Origin: Zygaena filipendulae | Taxonomy: Eukaryota; Arthropoda; Insecta; Lepidoptera; Zygaenidae | Assembly (NCBI GenBank): GCA_907165275.2 | Contig: OU015657.1 | Coordinates: forward strand, 13,167,001 to 13,231,000 | Direction: 5' to 3' | Length of the DNA: 64,000 bases | Shown here: positions 1 through 11,794 of the stretch, piece by piece | How the letters are laid out: each line of letters starts with the position of its first letter | How positions within the stretch are numbered: the stretch's first letter is position 1 | Translations under genes and position numbers: made by a program | Notes under the pieces: model-generated | Told to the model about the DNA's origin: nothing | What the model saw: only the letters and a program-made list of their open reading frames with translations | Database searches by the model: none

Positions 1-164
1 AATAGAATTATTTAACATAATAGGCTATTTCACTCTTTTTGAAATGTTGATATTCAATAATTACACTCGAAAATATCATGGATATGCATAACATAAGCGA
101 AAAAATCAATAGCTTTGTTAAAAAATAAAATAGATAAACTGTTTAATTTTGACTATGTCTGTCT
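1..164. other. AT-rich unique DNA
   Basis: No ORF, tail, terminal repeat or tRNA-like box could be recognised in this stretch. Confidence 0.5.
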
Positions 165-240
165 CTTTCTGTCTTTTGTATGGCGGTTGTAGGGCGCTAC
201 GAGAGTGACGTCACTAGGACTGTAGCACATTCCTTGTCTA
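165..240 (-). repeat. Fragment related to the TGACGTCA inverted-repeat element
   Basis: The stretch has TTTGTATGGCGGTT followed at a distance by GTGACGTCACTA. The reverse strand of the full inverted-repeat element at 30024-30348 has the same order (TTTGTATGGC, then GTGACGTCAC). It is probably a diverged internal piece of that family; the terminal repeats are absent. Confidence 0.3.
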
Positions 241-344
241 ATTTGAACTTTTAAAGAGTCATATCTCTGAAAGTAAAAAAGATATTTGTATAAGAATAAT
301 GCTATTATACTACTAATACATAAAGGTTTATATAATAATAATAT

Positions 345-472
345 GGCTGTCTGGAAGAGATCGCTCTGAGCGATAAGACCGCCGATTGTTACACCTTGTA
401 GTAAAATTGTTTTTGTTATTGTTTATTTTAAGTGGTGTTCAATAAAGAGTTTATTATTATTATTATTATTAA
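345..472 (+). mobile_element. 3' end of a non-LTR retrotransposon, (TTA)n tail
   Basis: The segment starts at GGCTGTCTGGAAGAG, passes through GCGATAAGACCGCC, carries an AATAAA hexamer near 441 and ends in a run of TTA units (about 450-471). A 3' UTR with a short-repeat tail is typical of LINE 3' ends, and this sequence resembles a widespread lepidopteran LINE 3' UTR. No coding sequence is left, so it is an extreme 5' truncation. Confidence 0.6.
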
Positions 473-673
473 TAATAAAAAATAAACACTAAAATTCCCT
501 ATTCTCTCGATCTAACATGATCTAGATTCTAGATCCGTTTTAGTGTTCGCAAGTTAATGAGTACTGGGAAATTTACAGGCGTCGGTGGCGGAAGCGTCGC
601 ACCGAACGCCTCTCGTTTCCTTTGATTTATTGTGGGCAGGAATGCGTGTACGCATCGCAGACGCTGACCTTGC

Positions 674-1356
674 CGATATAGTAGAGCGGCGGAGACCAGA
701 TTTTGTAAAATCTCGTCGGTATCTCTTATGTATACCTACAACAGGTATGGATGTGTTCAGAGCGTTGTGTAGATTACGAAACTGCTTGTTGTAATGTTTT
801 TTAGTGGTGGAGGGGATAGCAGTGACGTCATAAACATGGCCGCCAACGGTTTTTGTTTTTGTTAATTACATCGCACCTATTAGGTCTATTTGCTTGTGTC
901 TGGTGTCATTTGAAAGCTTATTAAATGTTCTTTAATTTATTTCCCGACATCTAAAGCGTATCTATTATATTTAAAAAAATATTTGACAAAATATGATTTT
1001 TTTTTAAGCGATTTCAAAAATATTCTCTTTTTACTGAGAAACCGCTACACTTACGGTAAATTTGTTTAATATAAAAATTAAGTAGAATTTTATCACCTAT
1101 TTAAAAATGCCAGTTTCATTAAAATAGGACTTAAAACAACTGATTAATGTCTCATTTTGTGGCGCAAGGAGCAAGGTTTTGTATCGTAATCTTATAGAAC
1201 TGCTGTGCGTTTGTCGCGCTAAAACTCGTAAATGGCTCGACCGACGTGAATATTTCTTTTTTTATTGGGTTTTTAACTACCAGGAAAAGGTTTGTATTAA
1301 AGAAAATTGGGAGGTCCTGCGGGAATTCCGAATCTGAAACCGTTGGGCACAGCTAG
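674..1356 (+). repeat. Left arm of a ~690-bp inverted repeat; long Helitron-like copy
   Basis: This arm is nearly the reverse complement of 3135-3836. The match is close from about 709 to 1356, and a short further match (GTAGAGCGGCG) sits at 682-692. The inner end reads GGGCACAGCTAG followed by T, which is the 3' end shared with the short Helitron-like copies here, so the arm is probably a longer member of that group. A 69-codon frame (585-794) runs into the arm; the last ~28 codons, ending in RLRNCLL, are repeated in the other arm, where the frame is broken upstream. I recognise no protein family. Confidence 0.65.
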
Positions 1357-1499
1357 TTACGTCACATAAATATTACTAATTCATGCTGTTAACCAGAAGT
1401 GCTTTCTTCATAGTACTGCCTTAAATAAATTATAAATTGTAGTTGCAATTGTGCTGTGTTAATAGTGAACAATCAAAACAATAAGTACTGTTATAAAAT

Positions 1500-1736
1500 A
1501 ATAGCTGTCCCACGTGGTCACACTGCACCCGCGAGAACTCCGAAATTCCCGCGGAATTGTTTCATACAAATTTTGCAACCCCTTTTAGTCCCTTTAGGGT
1601 TCAAATTTTTAAAAATCCTTTGTTATCGAATGCCTATGTCGTAAAAAGAACACACCTTCCAAGTTTCAGGTCTCTACTATCAGCGGTTCAGGCTTTGCGT
1701 TGATCCGTCAGTCAATCATTTAGCAGGCATTTTATA
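1500..1736 (-). mobile_element. Helitron-like element, GGGACAGCTAG subfamily, degraded
   Basis: Read on the minus strand it contains the same blocks as the copy at 31647-31885: CTGACGGATCAACGC, the block around GAGACCTGAAACTTGG, CGACATAGGCAT, AACCC...AAGGGG, and a GC-rich 3' end at 1500-1520 where the terminal CTAG is mutated. Confidence 0.6.
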
Positions 1737-2849
1737 TAATATTTGTTAGTATCAGGCAATTATGATATTAGGGTTAAAATAAGCTAAAATTCATTATTTA
1801 ACTATCTCGAACACAAAAATTGTATTGATTGAAACAAATCTCATCTCCAAAAGGACTTGCAAACATTCCTGTTCCTTCCTGACATACAGCCGCATTTTGC
1901 TGTACGACAACCAGCACTAATTACTGTTTTCACCGACATCCCATACGTTTACGGGATCCCCTAAGCGTTGTTTTGTGACCATTAGAAGATTGTTTTTGTT
2001 TCTTCACTAACTTTACTAACTTTTGCCGCTTGATCGGAAATATGTTATGAAAGAAATTCATTAAGATTTAATTTATTGACCGAAAAATATAAAGATATTC
2101 GTAACCGTACGATAATTACTATCGTTAACATACGATAATTTGTGCCTCGTGATCGTACACATTTATGACAAAAACTAACTAGAAGATATGTCTAAATAGT
2201 CATAATCCTGATAAGTAATGGTTAACTGATAATTTTACGCCCCTGGTACTCTGGTTGATATAATAATAAGCTCGCTTCAGGTTGCCGACACTAGTCCCAT
2301 TTCGTTGGAAAAGGAGTAGTAGCGCCCGTTATCTTATATTCCACAGGAGTAATAGACGGACTCCTCTTGTCTCTTATCCCGGATTTTATGAATGTTCAAT
2401 AAGCACATGCGGTTTTCACATTTATCTCGTTTTGATTGCGATTATTCTTCAAAAAAATTTCCACAAAATCATCAAAATTTTTGGTAGTTTTTGGTTTACC
2501 TACGAGTATATTTTGAATTAGCGCCTGACCGTCAATTAATTTTGCAGTTTTGGGCTTAGAGGATCCAGAATCCAAAGAACTCAGTGTTTCTCCCTTCTCG
2601 TGTAAAATAAGCTAAAACTGAGTTTGTGCATTGTCGAAGCCATCCGTTCGGAATTTCGTATTGAATAGAGCAGTGGGCGAATCCCTTAACTAATTTTTCA
2701 AAATTGTTTTCAGGTCCAGGTTTCGTCCATTTTTTGATGATTAAATAATAAGTTTTGGCTTATATTTTTATAACAGTACCTAACTTATTGTTTTGACTGT
2801 TCAGTCTTGACATAGCACACACGCAACTTATATGTAGGTATTTAATAAT
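1737..2849. other. AT-rich DNA, nothing recognised
   Basis: No repeat tail, terminal inverted repeat or convincing ORF. The stretch lies inside the spacer between the two inverted-repeat arms. The open frame at 2282-2521 has no recognisable domain and starts at a non-ATG codon. Confidence 0.5.
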
Positions 2850-3047
2850 TTACTATCTGCTCCCGGTTAGCGGATTCACTCGCGGTAATTTCGGAGTTCC
2901 CAGGGGAATTCCGCAATAAAATGTACCCCTTAAAACGTGTATATGCAAAATTTCGTGGTTATTGGTTGAGCCGTTATGGCGTGAAAGCGTAACAAACAAA
3001 CAAACACACAAACTCACTTTCGCATTTATAATAGTGAGGATTTAGGG
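2850..3047 (-). mobile_element. Helitron-like element, degraded 3' end
   Basis: On the minus strand it reads from the 5' type block (ACGCTTTCACGCCATAACGG) through GCATATACACGT to a GGAATTCC/CCGCG block at 2880-2920. The terminal CTAG is not preserved. Confidence 0.6.
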
Positions 3048-3134
3048 CAGCATTATGAAGAAAGCACGTTTGGTTAACAGCATGATATAGTAAGATTTAT
3101 GTGACATATTTTTACATTACATAATACATTACAT

Positions 3135-3836
3135 TAGCTGTGCCCCATGGTTTCACCCCCGTGAATTTCGGAATTCCCGCAGGAACTCCCAATTTTCTTT
3201 AACACAAACCTTCTCCTGGTAGTTAAAAACCCAATAAAAAAAGAAATATTCACGTCGGTCGAGCCATTTGCGAGTTTTAGCGCGACAAACTAACAGCAGT
3301 TCTATAAGATTACGATACAAAACCTTGCTCCTTGCGCCACAAAATGAGACATATCTCAGTTGTTTTAAGTCCTATTTTAATAAAACTGGCATTTTTAAAT
3401 AGGTAATAAAATTCTACTTAATTTTTATATTAAACAAATTTACCGTAAGTGTAGCGGTTTCTCAGTAAAAAGAGAATATTTTTGAAATCGCTTAAAAAAA
3501 AATCATATTTTGTCAAATATTTTTTTTAAATATAATAGATACGCTTTAGATGTCGGGAAATAAATTAAAGAACATTTAATAAGCTTTCAAATGACACCAT
3601 ACACAATCAGATAGACCTAATAGGTGCGATGTGATTAACAAAAACAAAAACCGTTGGCGGCCATGTTTATGACGTCACTGCTATCCCCTCCACCACTAAA
3701 AAACATTACAACAAGCAGTTTCGTAATCTACACAACGCTCTGAACACATCCATACCTGTTGTAGGTATACATAAGAGATACCGACGAGATTCGGTTTAGA
3801 GAAGGAATTTTCTCAGTTCGCCGCTCTACTAATATC
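3135..3836 (-). repeat. Right arm of the ~690-bp inverted repeat
   Basis: Reverse complement of 674-1356 with small indels. The inner end TAGCTGTGCCCC corresponds to the GGGGCACAGCTA terminus. The shared blocks include the ATGACGTCACTGC site near 3670 (820-833 in the other arm). The arms differ between 3791 and 3817, where unrelated sequence replaces about 17-25 bp. Confidence 0.65.
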
Positions 3837-4084
3837 GTGTTCCACGGCGATTGAAATAAATATCAGTGCTTTTCGGAAACCAGCAAAATATTCACCATCA
3901 AAATTGATAAGTATAGGTATTTTTTTTTTACTTCCTCGATATTATTATCCTCTTTTCTTTCATGTATTTTCTATGTACCCAGCGAGTCCTAAATCTTACC
4001 AAGATACATACATAAAAAATATAAAAATCCGCCATTGTTAGTCTAGAAAAAAATCTTTCTTTTTTTGTTATGTTCCTAATTGTC

Positions 4085-4167
4085 ATGACAGGATTTGTAT
4101 TAAAGAAAAGGGGGAGTTCCTGTAGAAACTCCGAAATGCATGCGGGTGAAACCACGGGCACAGCTAG
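4085..4167 (+). mobile_element. 3' fragment of a Helitron-like element
   Basis: It shares GGATTTGTATTAAAGAAAA, the GGAGTTCCT block and a terminal ...GGGCACAGCTAG followed by T with the end of the inverted-repeat arm at 1287-1356. Confidence 0.55.
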
Positions 4168-4697
4168 TAGCAAATCATAACTATTAAACAAACAAACTTT
4201 AGTATGACTAACATCTCAGCGATGCTTCAAGTGGCTAAGATTCCACAGTTCGGGAACACTTCTTTGTGCAAGCCCCGTCTCCTTTGTGATTATTTCTGAA
4301 TCCTGCCAGGTAATACTAACGACACGGTATGTTTGTACGTATGTACATTCGCTCTCCCCTCGCAACTGCTGACTCACGGCGGTATTTCAAGCGAGTGGCG
4401 CTTTAGGTGCAAAATTCTTCGGTACCTACACTTCTCAACTTTTAACCGATTCGATTTAGTCATGGATGAGTTTACTCTGCAATTTAATGTTTATTTAACT
4501 AAGGATGTCCAAACGCATGAGTACCTACTTACCTAATTTTGAAGTTCTAGGTAGATAATAATAAAAAAAAATTATGTGTGGTATCAAATGATATTATACT
4601 TGTGTATTGTCGTAGTGAAAACCTAGCAAAAATCCTTATTTAACGAATTAACCCGAGTAAAACCACGGGGAGCAGCTAGTACAATAATATTACACAA
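4168..4697. other. Unique DNA with one short Helitron-like tail
   Basis: No gene is supported. At about 4640-4679 a short tail, AAACCACGGGGAGCAGCTAG followed by T, is the 3' end of another truncated Helitron-like copy. Confidence 0.45.
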
Positions 4698-4988
4698 TCA
4701 TACTAATATTATAAATGTGTAAGTGTGGATGTTTGGATGTTTGGTTGTTTGTTACTCAATCACGCAAAAACGGCTGAACGGAATTGGATGAAATTTGGCA
4801 TGCATGTAGCCTTTGACATGGAAAAGAACATAGGCTACCTTTTATCCCAGAATTCCCGCGGGATCTCCGAAATTAACGCGGGTGAAATAGAATTAATTAT
4901 TGCATACTACACGTCGTCAGAGGTACTGAAAAGGACATAGGGTACTTTTTATCCCAGAATTCCCGCGGGATCTACTCTACTCAGCTAG
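4698..4988 (+). mobile_element. Helitron-like element, long subfamily
   Basis: It begins with TC after an A (TCATACTAATATTATAAATG) and ends with CTAG before a T, so the insertion lies between A and T as expected for Helitrons. An internal near-duplication repeats the block around CCCAGAATTCCCGCGGGATC. The joining sequence, AATTAATTATTGCATACTAC, also occurs in the copies at 26811 (minus) and 61866 (plus), so this is a subfamily, not a private rearrangement. Confidence 0.7.
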
Positions 4989-6830
4989 TAGATATATAAA
5001 CAATAGACATATAAACATGCCCAGAGTAGAAAGTTGAACCCTGTGTTCGTTACACAAAGCTCACCCTCGTCAGAAATTGAACCTGGTATACATACTGTGT
5101 AAACCCAGCTTTATATTGAAATACTTCTCTTTAAAGTTACCTAGGTGAAACATTTCCAAGCGTAATAATTTACACAAAAAACGGAAGTTAAAACAATAAA
5201 AATTATTAACAAAACCAGCCTGCGGCTTCAGTCGCATTTATAATGCGTTGCCCTCAGAAAAAATGGGTTTCTAATGATTCTACAATAGTATAGACCAAAC
5301 AAACAGACAAACCTAACTTTTATGTGCTTTTGCACATAACTAAAGCATCCTGCTAATATAATTTAGCTGCCTAATTAATCTGCACCGGTGTAGTGTTGTG
5401 CCAACTTCCTATCGACAGTCCTCGTTGAGTGAACCGTTAAAACGACACGACATCGACACACCGACAAGACACGTGTTCACCTGTCATACTCGTTTCCTGT
5501 CAGCCGGGGCCCGCGACTAATGTCAGAAAACGCGCGTTAATACCGCACGTCAACAGCCCGACATGGTGAAGAAACCATGGCACTCCATAAGTATTAAATA
5601 TTATATCATTGATGGCGCTACTCATGTTTAAAATTCCCATATTCAAAATTCTAGTTTTCGTCATCTTCTGCACATATTATGAAAGTGCGAAAGTTTGTGC
5701 GATGGACTGTTAAAAAAAAATCACAAACACGTCTTGACCTTTGAATTTTGAACTTTATGGGTAGGAGACTTGATGACGCTAAGAACCGATTTGACCTAGT
5801 TCCTGCGGGAACTCCTAAAATAACTTGGGTGAAACCGCTGGGAACGGCGATAGTGTTTCATAAAATTCTGATACAACAAAAAATTCCGAGAGAACACCGC
5901 ATTGCACGTGTGTTCGAGCTATTGAATGAAAAAATGGAGGAATGAATTGACCTAAATGTCAGCGGCGTGTAACAGTAAGCCAGTTCCGCAAATAAATCGA
6001 TCCCGTCGCAACTCGCTGAGTGACAGACAGACGGACTGACGCGGGAAAGGTACACGCTAATGCGCTGTGCATTATTACCAGCGGTACCTACCATATTCAC
6101 ATATCATACCACATTTTGTACTAGGTGATTATACACTGCGTACCTAATTTTAACCGAGGCATATATTCATTAAGCATCTACACTTATATTAAAAAGAGAT
6201 GGTATTTTTATCCACGCACCAAATCCTTGTCTCTTTTTACTTTTCTATCTAAAATACTAATCAAAACCTACCTATCAAAAGAAATCTGACAGGCGCAACG
6301 CTGACCGCTGCCGCGGGATGCTCGCTACGCTCGCTTGCTTGTACGTTGAATCGCTGTTCAAATCTACCCTAACCTAGAAGGTCGTAGTGCTCGCAAATCG
6401 GAATTCGTACCTACTTAGTCTTAGCGTAGTCATATTATAATTGATTCGCATAGACATGCCTTATATTTAGCTGCCATAAGTGTATTTTTCCAGCAGTTAA
6501 CAGTTCAATATTTCCCATTATGAAGATTTAAAGTCTGCGTTTGAACTTTGAATATATGTACCTAGCGGGTAATTTCATGAAGTAGGTGTACCTTCTAAAA
6601 GCTATTTTACAAGACGAAACAAACGTTTTTTTTTATTTTGAAATAAAGTGCTCCCGCGGTGCTACTTTTGATATTGGAAAAGTTTAAATATTTTAAATAC
6701 AATTAGAAAGTTCAAATTCTTTATTTTCAAAATAGTTTTTGACGTCGCTCTTAAATCACAAAAATACCCAAATTTTTTTTTTGTTTTAATATTTTCAGTC
6801 AGCACAAAGAGCTCCTGGGGGAATTCCGAC
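4989..6830. other. Mostly unique DNA
   Basis: No gene is supported. The stretch holds a moderately GC-rich island at about 5395-5560 with CACCTGTCA (5478-5486), CCTGTCAGCC and AATGTCAG. A fragmentary Helitron-like block lies at 5795-5850 (CCTGCGGGAACTCC). Another mild island lies near 5980-6100. Short frames at 5748-5945 and 5858-6100 overlap these and look like chance. Confidence 0.45.
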
Positions 6831-7210
6831 ATCGACACGGTTAATGCCGCGGCGTAAACATCGAGTCACACAAAGGTAACGGTTTGATACAGAAACGTAT
6901 GCCAATTAAAGATAAAATATACAAACAGAGCGTACAAACCTCTGTTCCCGTCACGTCTCGTCTGGCCGCGGACACCTCCGAGTATGTAGGTGAGGTATTG
7001 GGCGCACCTCGATCCGAGATCAAAGGCGGCAACCGGCAACGAGCGAGGCGTGCCTAATCGCATCCCGCCCGTTGCCGGCTCTATCCGGCGGCTGATGTCG
7101 TATTTTTAGTGCACAGGTAACAAGAATGCCCCTTTGAAATTTAACACTTCCGCTCGTAACCTCGATCTTTGCGGTGCACAAAGATCACCGACCGAAAACG
7201 GTGGGTTTGT
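6831..7210. other. GC-rich island with tandem hairpins
   Basis: GC-rich unique DNA inside AT-rich surroundings. Near its right edge (about 7164-7200) GATCTTTG and CAAAGATC pair across a 7-nt loop containing CGGTG, followed at once by CACCG and CGGTG able to form a second stem. Two overlapping minus-strand frames (6841-7032, 6866-7063) have no recognisable domain. An untranslated exon or regulatory element are both possible. Confidence 0.3.
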
Positions 7211-8129
7211 GTTTGCCTACAAGTTATTATTGTTTTTTTTTATGTAATATAATAAATTTTATTAAATTAAAATGCGTTTGGAATATTATTTTTTATTTTT
7301 TAAGGTTCTCCTTTTGTTGCATTTTTATTGGCTTATGATTGAGTTTCAATTTCATAACATAATATTGTTTCGTAATGGCTAAAATTAATATGTTTTTAAA
7401 ATAGTAAAGTTATTAGCTGTAAAATGTTATTATATAAAATAAATAGTTGCACAAATATTTGCGTGTGGACACATATCCATAATAAAATATAATCATGACT
7501 AATACCTAGTAAAAAAATACTATGATTTTATACCTAATATTTTATTTTAATTTTAATAGGTATTCAAGATTGATATAATTTCTTAGTTTATACTATTTGA
7601 ATAACAATCAATTGAAAATATAAAACAAAAAAGGTTTCATTAAAAATAATGCATGTCATTAATTAAGGAGTATTTATAATTGTTTTCCTTTCAAAGCTGA
7701 TAAAAAGATGTGACGCTTCTGTCAGCTTAATCTCTGATATGAACTAAAATTACGATACACGTATCGGGTGTGCCTAACTTCTACGTCCGTCAATATTTTA
7801 TATGGCTAATTATTACTTCCTTAAACCATTTTGTGAACGCGCCTTCTGAGGGCCTGGAGAACCGGTAGGTATGTAAGCACCCAGTATTGGCAACCAGCAA
7901 ATAAATTCCGAAACCTAATAATTATAATTAGCCCAAACACATTTATACATGAGAATAGTGACCGTTGAAGTTTAAAACTTTGGATGTCTGCAGGGCTGAA
8001 ATAATTGTAAGGGTGAAATAATTTCAATCGTGATAGTTTTCCTAGATAAATTAAAAGAACATTATACTGAGGGACGTTATACAGGTTCCTTTGAGTGCAA
8101 TAATTATTAAGTCGTTTTTGAGTTTATCA
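7211..8129. other. Very AT-rich DNA, nothing recognised
   Basis: No ORF, repeat end or motif cluster was recognised in this stretch. Confidence 0.5.
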
Positions 8130-8446
8130 ATTACGACAAACAATCTTTATAAATAAAAAGAAATGTTTGTATGTTTGTCCTCTATGCGTTTCTAAACCAA
8201 TGGTCCGATTGTGATGGAACTTTGGCGGGTTGTTCTGCCTGCGTCCGCAAAGGTTTCTTATCCTGAAATAAAAAGATCCTGCGGGAATTCCGACACTCAA
8301 GCGGGTGAATCTCCGAAATGGTTGGACCAATTTTGACGGGACTTTCACTTGTAATTCGTTGATGTTATAAGGAGTAATTTAGGCTACTTTGAAGTTCCTA
8401 CGGGAATTCCGAAATTCACGCGCGTAAAACCGCGGGGCACAGCTAG
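8130..8446 (+). mobile_element. Helitron-like element, composite
   Basis: Two GGAATTCCGA...CGCG modules occur in series (about 8275-8310 and 8395-8446). The copy ends GGGGCACAGCTAG at 8446, followed here by C instead of the usual T. The 5' part has AATGTTTGTATGTTTGTCC, similar to the heads of the other copies. Confidence 0.6.
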
Positions 8447-8983
8447 CAAACATTTAAAACAAATCGATATACTATTTATAATAGACTGAGACTATAATAT
8501 GTTCCTCGCGGCTTCATTCGTTTGAATTTAGCGATTCCCTTGTAAACTTTTTATTCCGGAATACAAATAAGCATCATAAATATTAAGGTTATTAAGAAAA
8601 AAAACTACCTAGTTATTAAGTGCAAATCCGCTCAGCGAGATTGAGGAACAAAAATCGAATTCGCCTTAATTACCTATGAAGGCTCTTAATAGTAGCTTCT
8701 AAAATAAGCTGTACCGGAATCCAAATACCGTCGCATCAAGGAATCCCGGGAACTTCGAGGGGTTCTTACGGCGGGAGCAAAATAATGAGCCCACCGCAGC
8801 TCAGCAGCGAGTCTTAAATCGCGGGGCGCGTCTAGCTTTAATGGCATTTAAATTAGCTTTTTATTTACCCGCCGTGTTGTCGCGGGATTTGAATCCCGGA
8901 ACACGGGATTCGTGTTGTTGACGCGGGGCGAAAGCACTTTTGCTTTTTTTGTGTGTGGTTTTCTTATCTATAATTATATATAA
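8447..8983. other. Unique DNA with GC-rich island
   Basis: The island at about 8725-8945 combines CCCGGGAAC, GCGGGGCGCG and CGCGGGATTTGAATCCCGG with homeodomain-type AT-rich cores (TTTAAATTAGC, TTTATTTACC). It has no open frame. It could be a conserved non-coding element; a cross-species alignment would decide. Confidence 0.3.
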
Positions 8984-9234
8984 TCTAATATATACATATA
9001 AATCACGTGTCACGTTGTTTGTCCGCGATGGACTCCGAAACTACTGAACGGATTTTGATAAAATTTTGCAACCATTATTATTTGCATCGTTATTTGCAAT
9101 ATGGTCCAACTTAAAAGATAGGATAGTTTTTATCCCAGAATTCCCTCGGGAACTGAAGGACATAGTGTACTTTTTCCTGCAACCTCCGCGGGAACTCCGA
9201 AATTACCGCGGATGAAATCGCGGGGGACAGCTAG
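8984..9234 (+). mobile_element. Helitron-like element, intact ends
   Basis: It starts TCTAATATATACATATAAAT after an A and ends GGGGGACAGCTAG before a T. The subterminal block ACCGCGG...CGCGGGGG can fold into the 3' hairpin seen in the family. A related copy at 56332-56607 shares CACGT...GTCCGCGATGGACTCC and ACTTAAAAGATAGGATAG. Confidence 0.7.
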
Positions 9235-9241
9235 TAATTAT

Positions 9242-9464
9242 ATAAAATCCTTTGTCCTGAATGACTGATGGATCAACGCACAACCTAAACCGCTGATCAT
9301 AGAGACCTGAAATTGATTGTTCTTTGTATGACGTAGGCATCCGATAAGAAAGGATTTTTGAAAATTCAACCCCTAAAGGGATGAAAAGGGGTTGAAAAGT
9401 TTCTATGGAACAATTCCGAGGGAACTTCGAAATTATCGCGGGTGAAACCGCGTGGGACAGCTAG
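9242..9464 (+). mobile_element. Helitron-like element, GGGACAGCTAG subfamily
   Basis: Close relative of 31647-31885: same TTTGTCCTGAATGACTGATG, GTATGACGTAGGCATCCGAT and AACCCCTAAAGGGATG blocks, ending CTAG before T. It follows the previous copy after only about 8 bp, showing nested or clustered insertion. Confidence 0.7.
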
Positions 9465-9699
9465 TTATTTATATAATAATTGAGCTCCTATACGAATTAT
9501 TTACCAACGAGTAGGTACTATAGTTGATTTTGATTTGACATTGGCATACGTTCGTTCATTCCAACAAAAAACAAAAACAATCCGTTTTGATTCTATTATG
9601 GTTAGGTAAATACATAGTTTGTTTTTTAAGTTTATCGGAGTTACAGTTTTTCGATGTATATAGGTGCCTACGTACCGACCGTGCGACTTGTTATCTATA

Positions 9700-9862
9700 A
9701 AATTTGTAAGGAAGCTAAGCGAACGTTAGTTTGTTTGTTACGCTATTACGCCTTAACTAGTGAACTGATCATCATGAAATTTTGCATACACGTTGTCACG
9801 GCTACTTTATATCCCGGGGATCCCGCGGGAACTCTGAAAACCGCGCGAGTGATCACGCAGAA
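9700..9862 (+). mobile_element. Helitron-like fragment
   Basis: It contains GTTTGTTTGTTACGCTATTA, TGCATACACGTTGTCA, GGATCCCGCGGGAACTC and a degraded CCGCG stem. The terminal CTAG is missing. Confidence 0.55.
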
Positions 9863-10744
9863 CATTACACACACATAGTCGGCGTATACACGCATTAATT
9901 TTGCTAGCCTAAACACCTTTATTATCCTTACTCCAGCCGTAACAACAACATACGATAATAATTTAGTGCGCAGTTCCCACAAACCGTACCGTGCCGGACA
10001 GGCGCGGATCGTAAACTGTTTATACACGCGCTAATCCTTCCGGGTGGTGAGCAGAGCTGCGTTTCGAGCTAGCACTTAACCGCCGCAATAAAGCCGGCAC
10101 GACGCTGCCCACCCAGGTCAGACGGTGGGATGAACATAATCATAGGTTACGTTTATGGCAACGTCTATTCGTGGGTATCTAAGAATCGCGCGTTTTGGAA
10201 TCTCGCTCGGTTTTAGGGAGATCGCTGAACGCATGCAACACTCCATGTTTTGTTTAATAATTTCTTTGGATCTGTGCTTTCTTTCTTTCTTCTTCTTATT
10301 GGCTTTCGCATATAATGCATTTAGCCAGTTTCAAGCAAATAATTTAGTTAAATGCACAAAGTAGCGTTCAGCATCGTTGTACGGTTTGAACTTGTAAGCC
10401 ATGGTACTGAATAGACTTCAAGAACTTTCTCGGAGCTCTTGGAGAAAGCCGAAGAAATCAGCTCGAAATGTCATATATCTTCTTGAGCACACAAAAAACT
10501 GTCACTGTGAAAATTATTGTCCAATACAGCACCTTATAACACAACAAAATCCACTTTTAACCATTTTTTATCGACATGAAAATAAATGACTGAACCGCCA
10601 TCTTTGATTGCCGCCAAAAAACTCGGATCTGTGCTTCTTTTAAATTTTTAATGTTACAATATTGCCAGTATCAATTCAGAAATCACCCTCGAAATATATC
10701 ATCGGTTCTTTATATTATCCATTCATTGATCCTATCCACTGTTA
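9863..10744. other. Unique DNA
   Basis: GC-rich part at about 9960-10140, then AT-richer DNA. The open frames 10155-10364 and 10401-10589 have no recognised domain and no visible splice-site support, so they are not called as genes. Confidence 0.4.
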
Positions 10745-10800
10745 GGTAAAATAATATCAGCTTATAGACGTCCACTGCTGGACACAGTTTTTATAAATAT
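10745..10800 (+). repeat. Fragment of a common lepidopteran repeat
   Basis: CAGCTTATAGACGTCCACTG followed by CTGGACA resembles a LINE-associated fragment very frequent in lepidopteran genomes. Only about 50 bp are left. The identification is from memory of the pattern. Confidence 0.4.
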
Positions 10801-11794
10801 TATCATCGTTAACTAAAATCACCGGATCTTAGGTTCATATTGTGGGAAGTCTCGCGTCTGCTAATTTTCTCCCTCCAACGTCTGCCAGCTTGTCTCTTGA
10901 AATCTACGTATGCATACCTATATAATGGGGTTCTTATAAATACTAGCAAGATTTTGGAGTTGTGAAATTAAAATACGTGAACGAGTGACGAATTACATTT
11001 TAATCTTAGACAAATGTAACCTGAAAGTTCCGAAAGGTAGACGCTGTTGCTAATTCATAATTTTAATACCAAAATAATAACAAATACAAATTATTACTAA
11101 TTTCAAAATAAAACACAAAATACAATGAGTAAAAAAAAATATTAAGTTAGCACCTAATACGTTAGCTCCTTTGCCTTTATTATCCTACAAAATTGCAAAC
11201 CATAATGGTAGGTAAAGATTAGAGACAATGGTGAAAGAAACGTTACGGATATGTTATCGTCAGAGACCCTGGCACCGGAAATACACTGCCCTCGGGCGCG
11301 TGTGTGGTCCTGGCCTTATTTCCGGTGTGCAAAGACACGTCCAAAAGGTCTCGATGCGGAATAATTTCCAGATCGTTCTGAGAATACAAAGGAGTAAATT
11401 TACTGTTGGAGTATGAAATCTAATTGTTAAATACAAATCTGAAATTTACAATCTGTAGATTTTTTTGTCATTTTATGATGCTAATACAGACACGTTAACT
11501 ACCATACATTTGCCCATATAAATAATGTATTTGATGCTTTGGAAAAATATAGTAAGTACACCCATTTTTCCAACTGTGTCAAGTAACGATCTGTACCTTC
11601 ATATATGTATGTCCAGATATTAAACTATCAATTTTTTAATTTTCTCCAATATTGTCCATGAAAAGATTGTCAAAAATCTAAAATATCTAAACTTAAATCT
11701 TAATTTTAACTAACTTATTCGATTTTTATTTTCTTGTTTCTGGTTCTGATATAAAGAGTCCTTTATCTATACTAATTAATAATCTATACCTAAC
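10801..11794. other. Unique DNA with one 11-bp stem hairpin
   Basis: CACCGGAAATA (11273-11283) and TATTTCCGGTG (11317-11327) form a perfect 11-bp stem with a 33-nt GC-rich loop. The 62-codon frame over it (11228-11416) has no recognised domain. The rest is AT-rich with nothing recognised. Confidence 0.4.

Noticed and set aside
585..794. A small protein gene (69 codons)
   Set aside because: Most of it is unrelated to the repeat arm, the shared end is broken in the other arm, and it starts at a non-ATG context with no domain.
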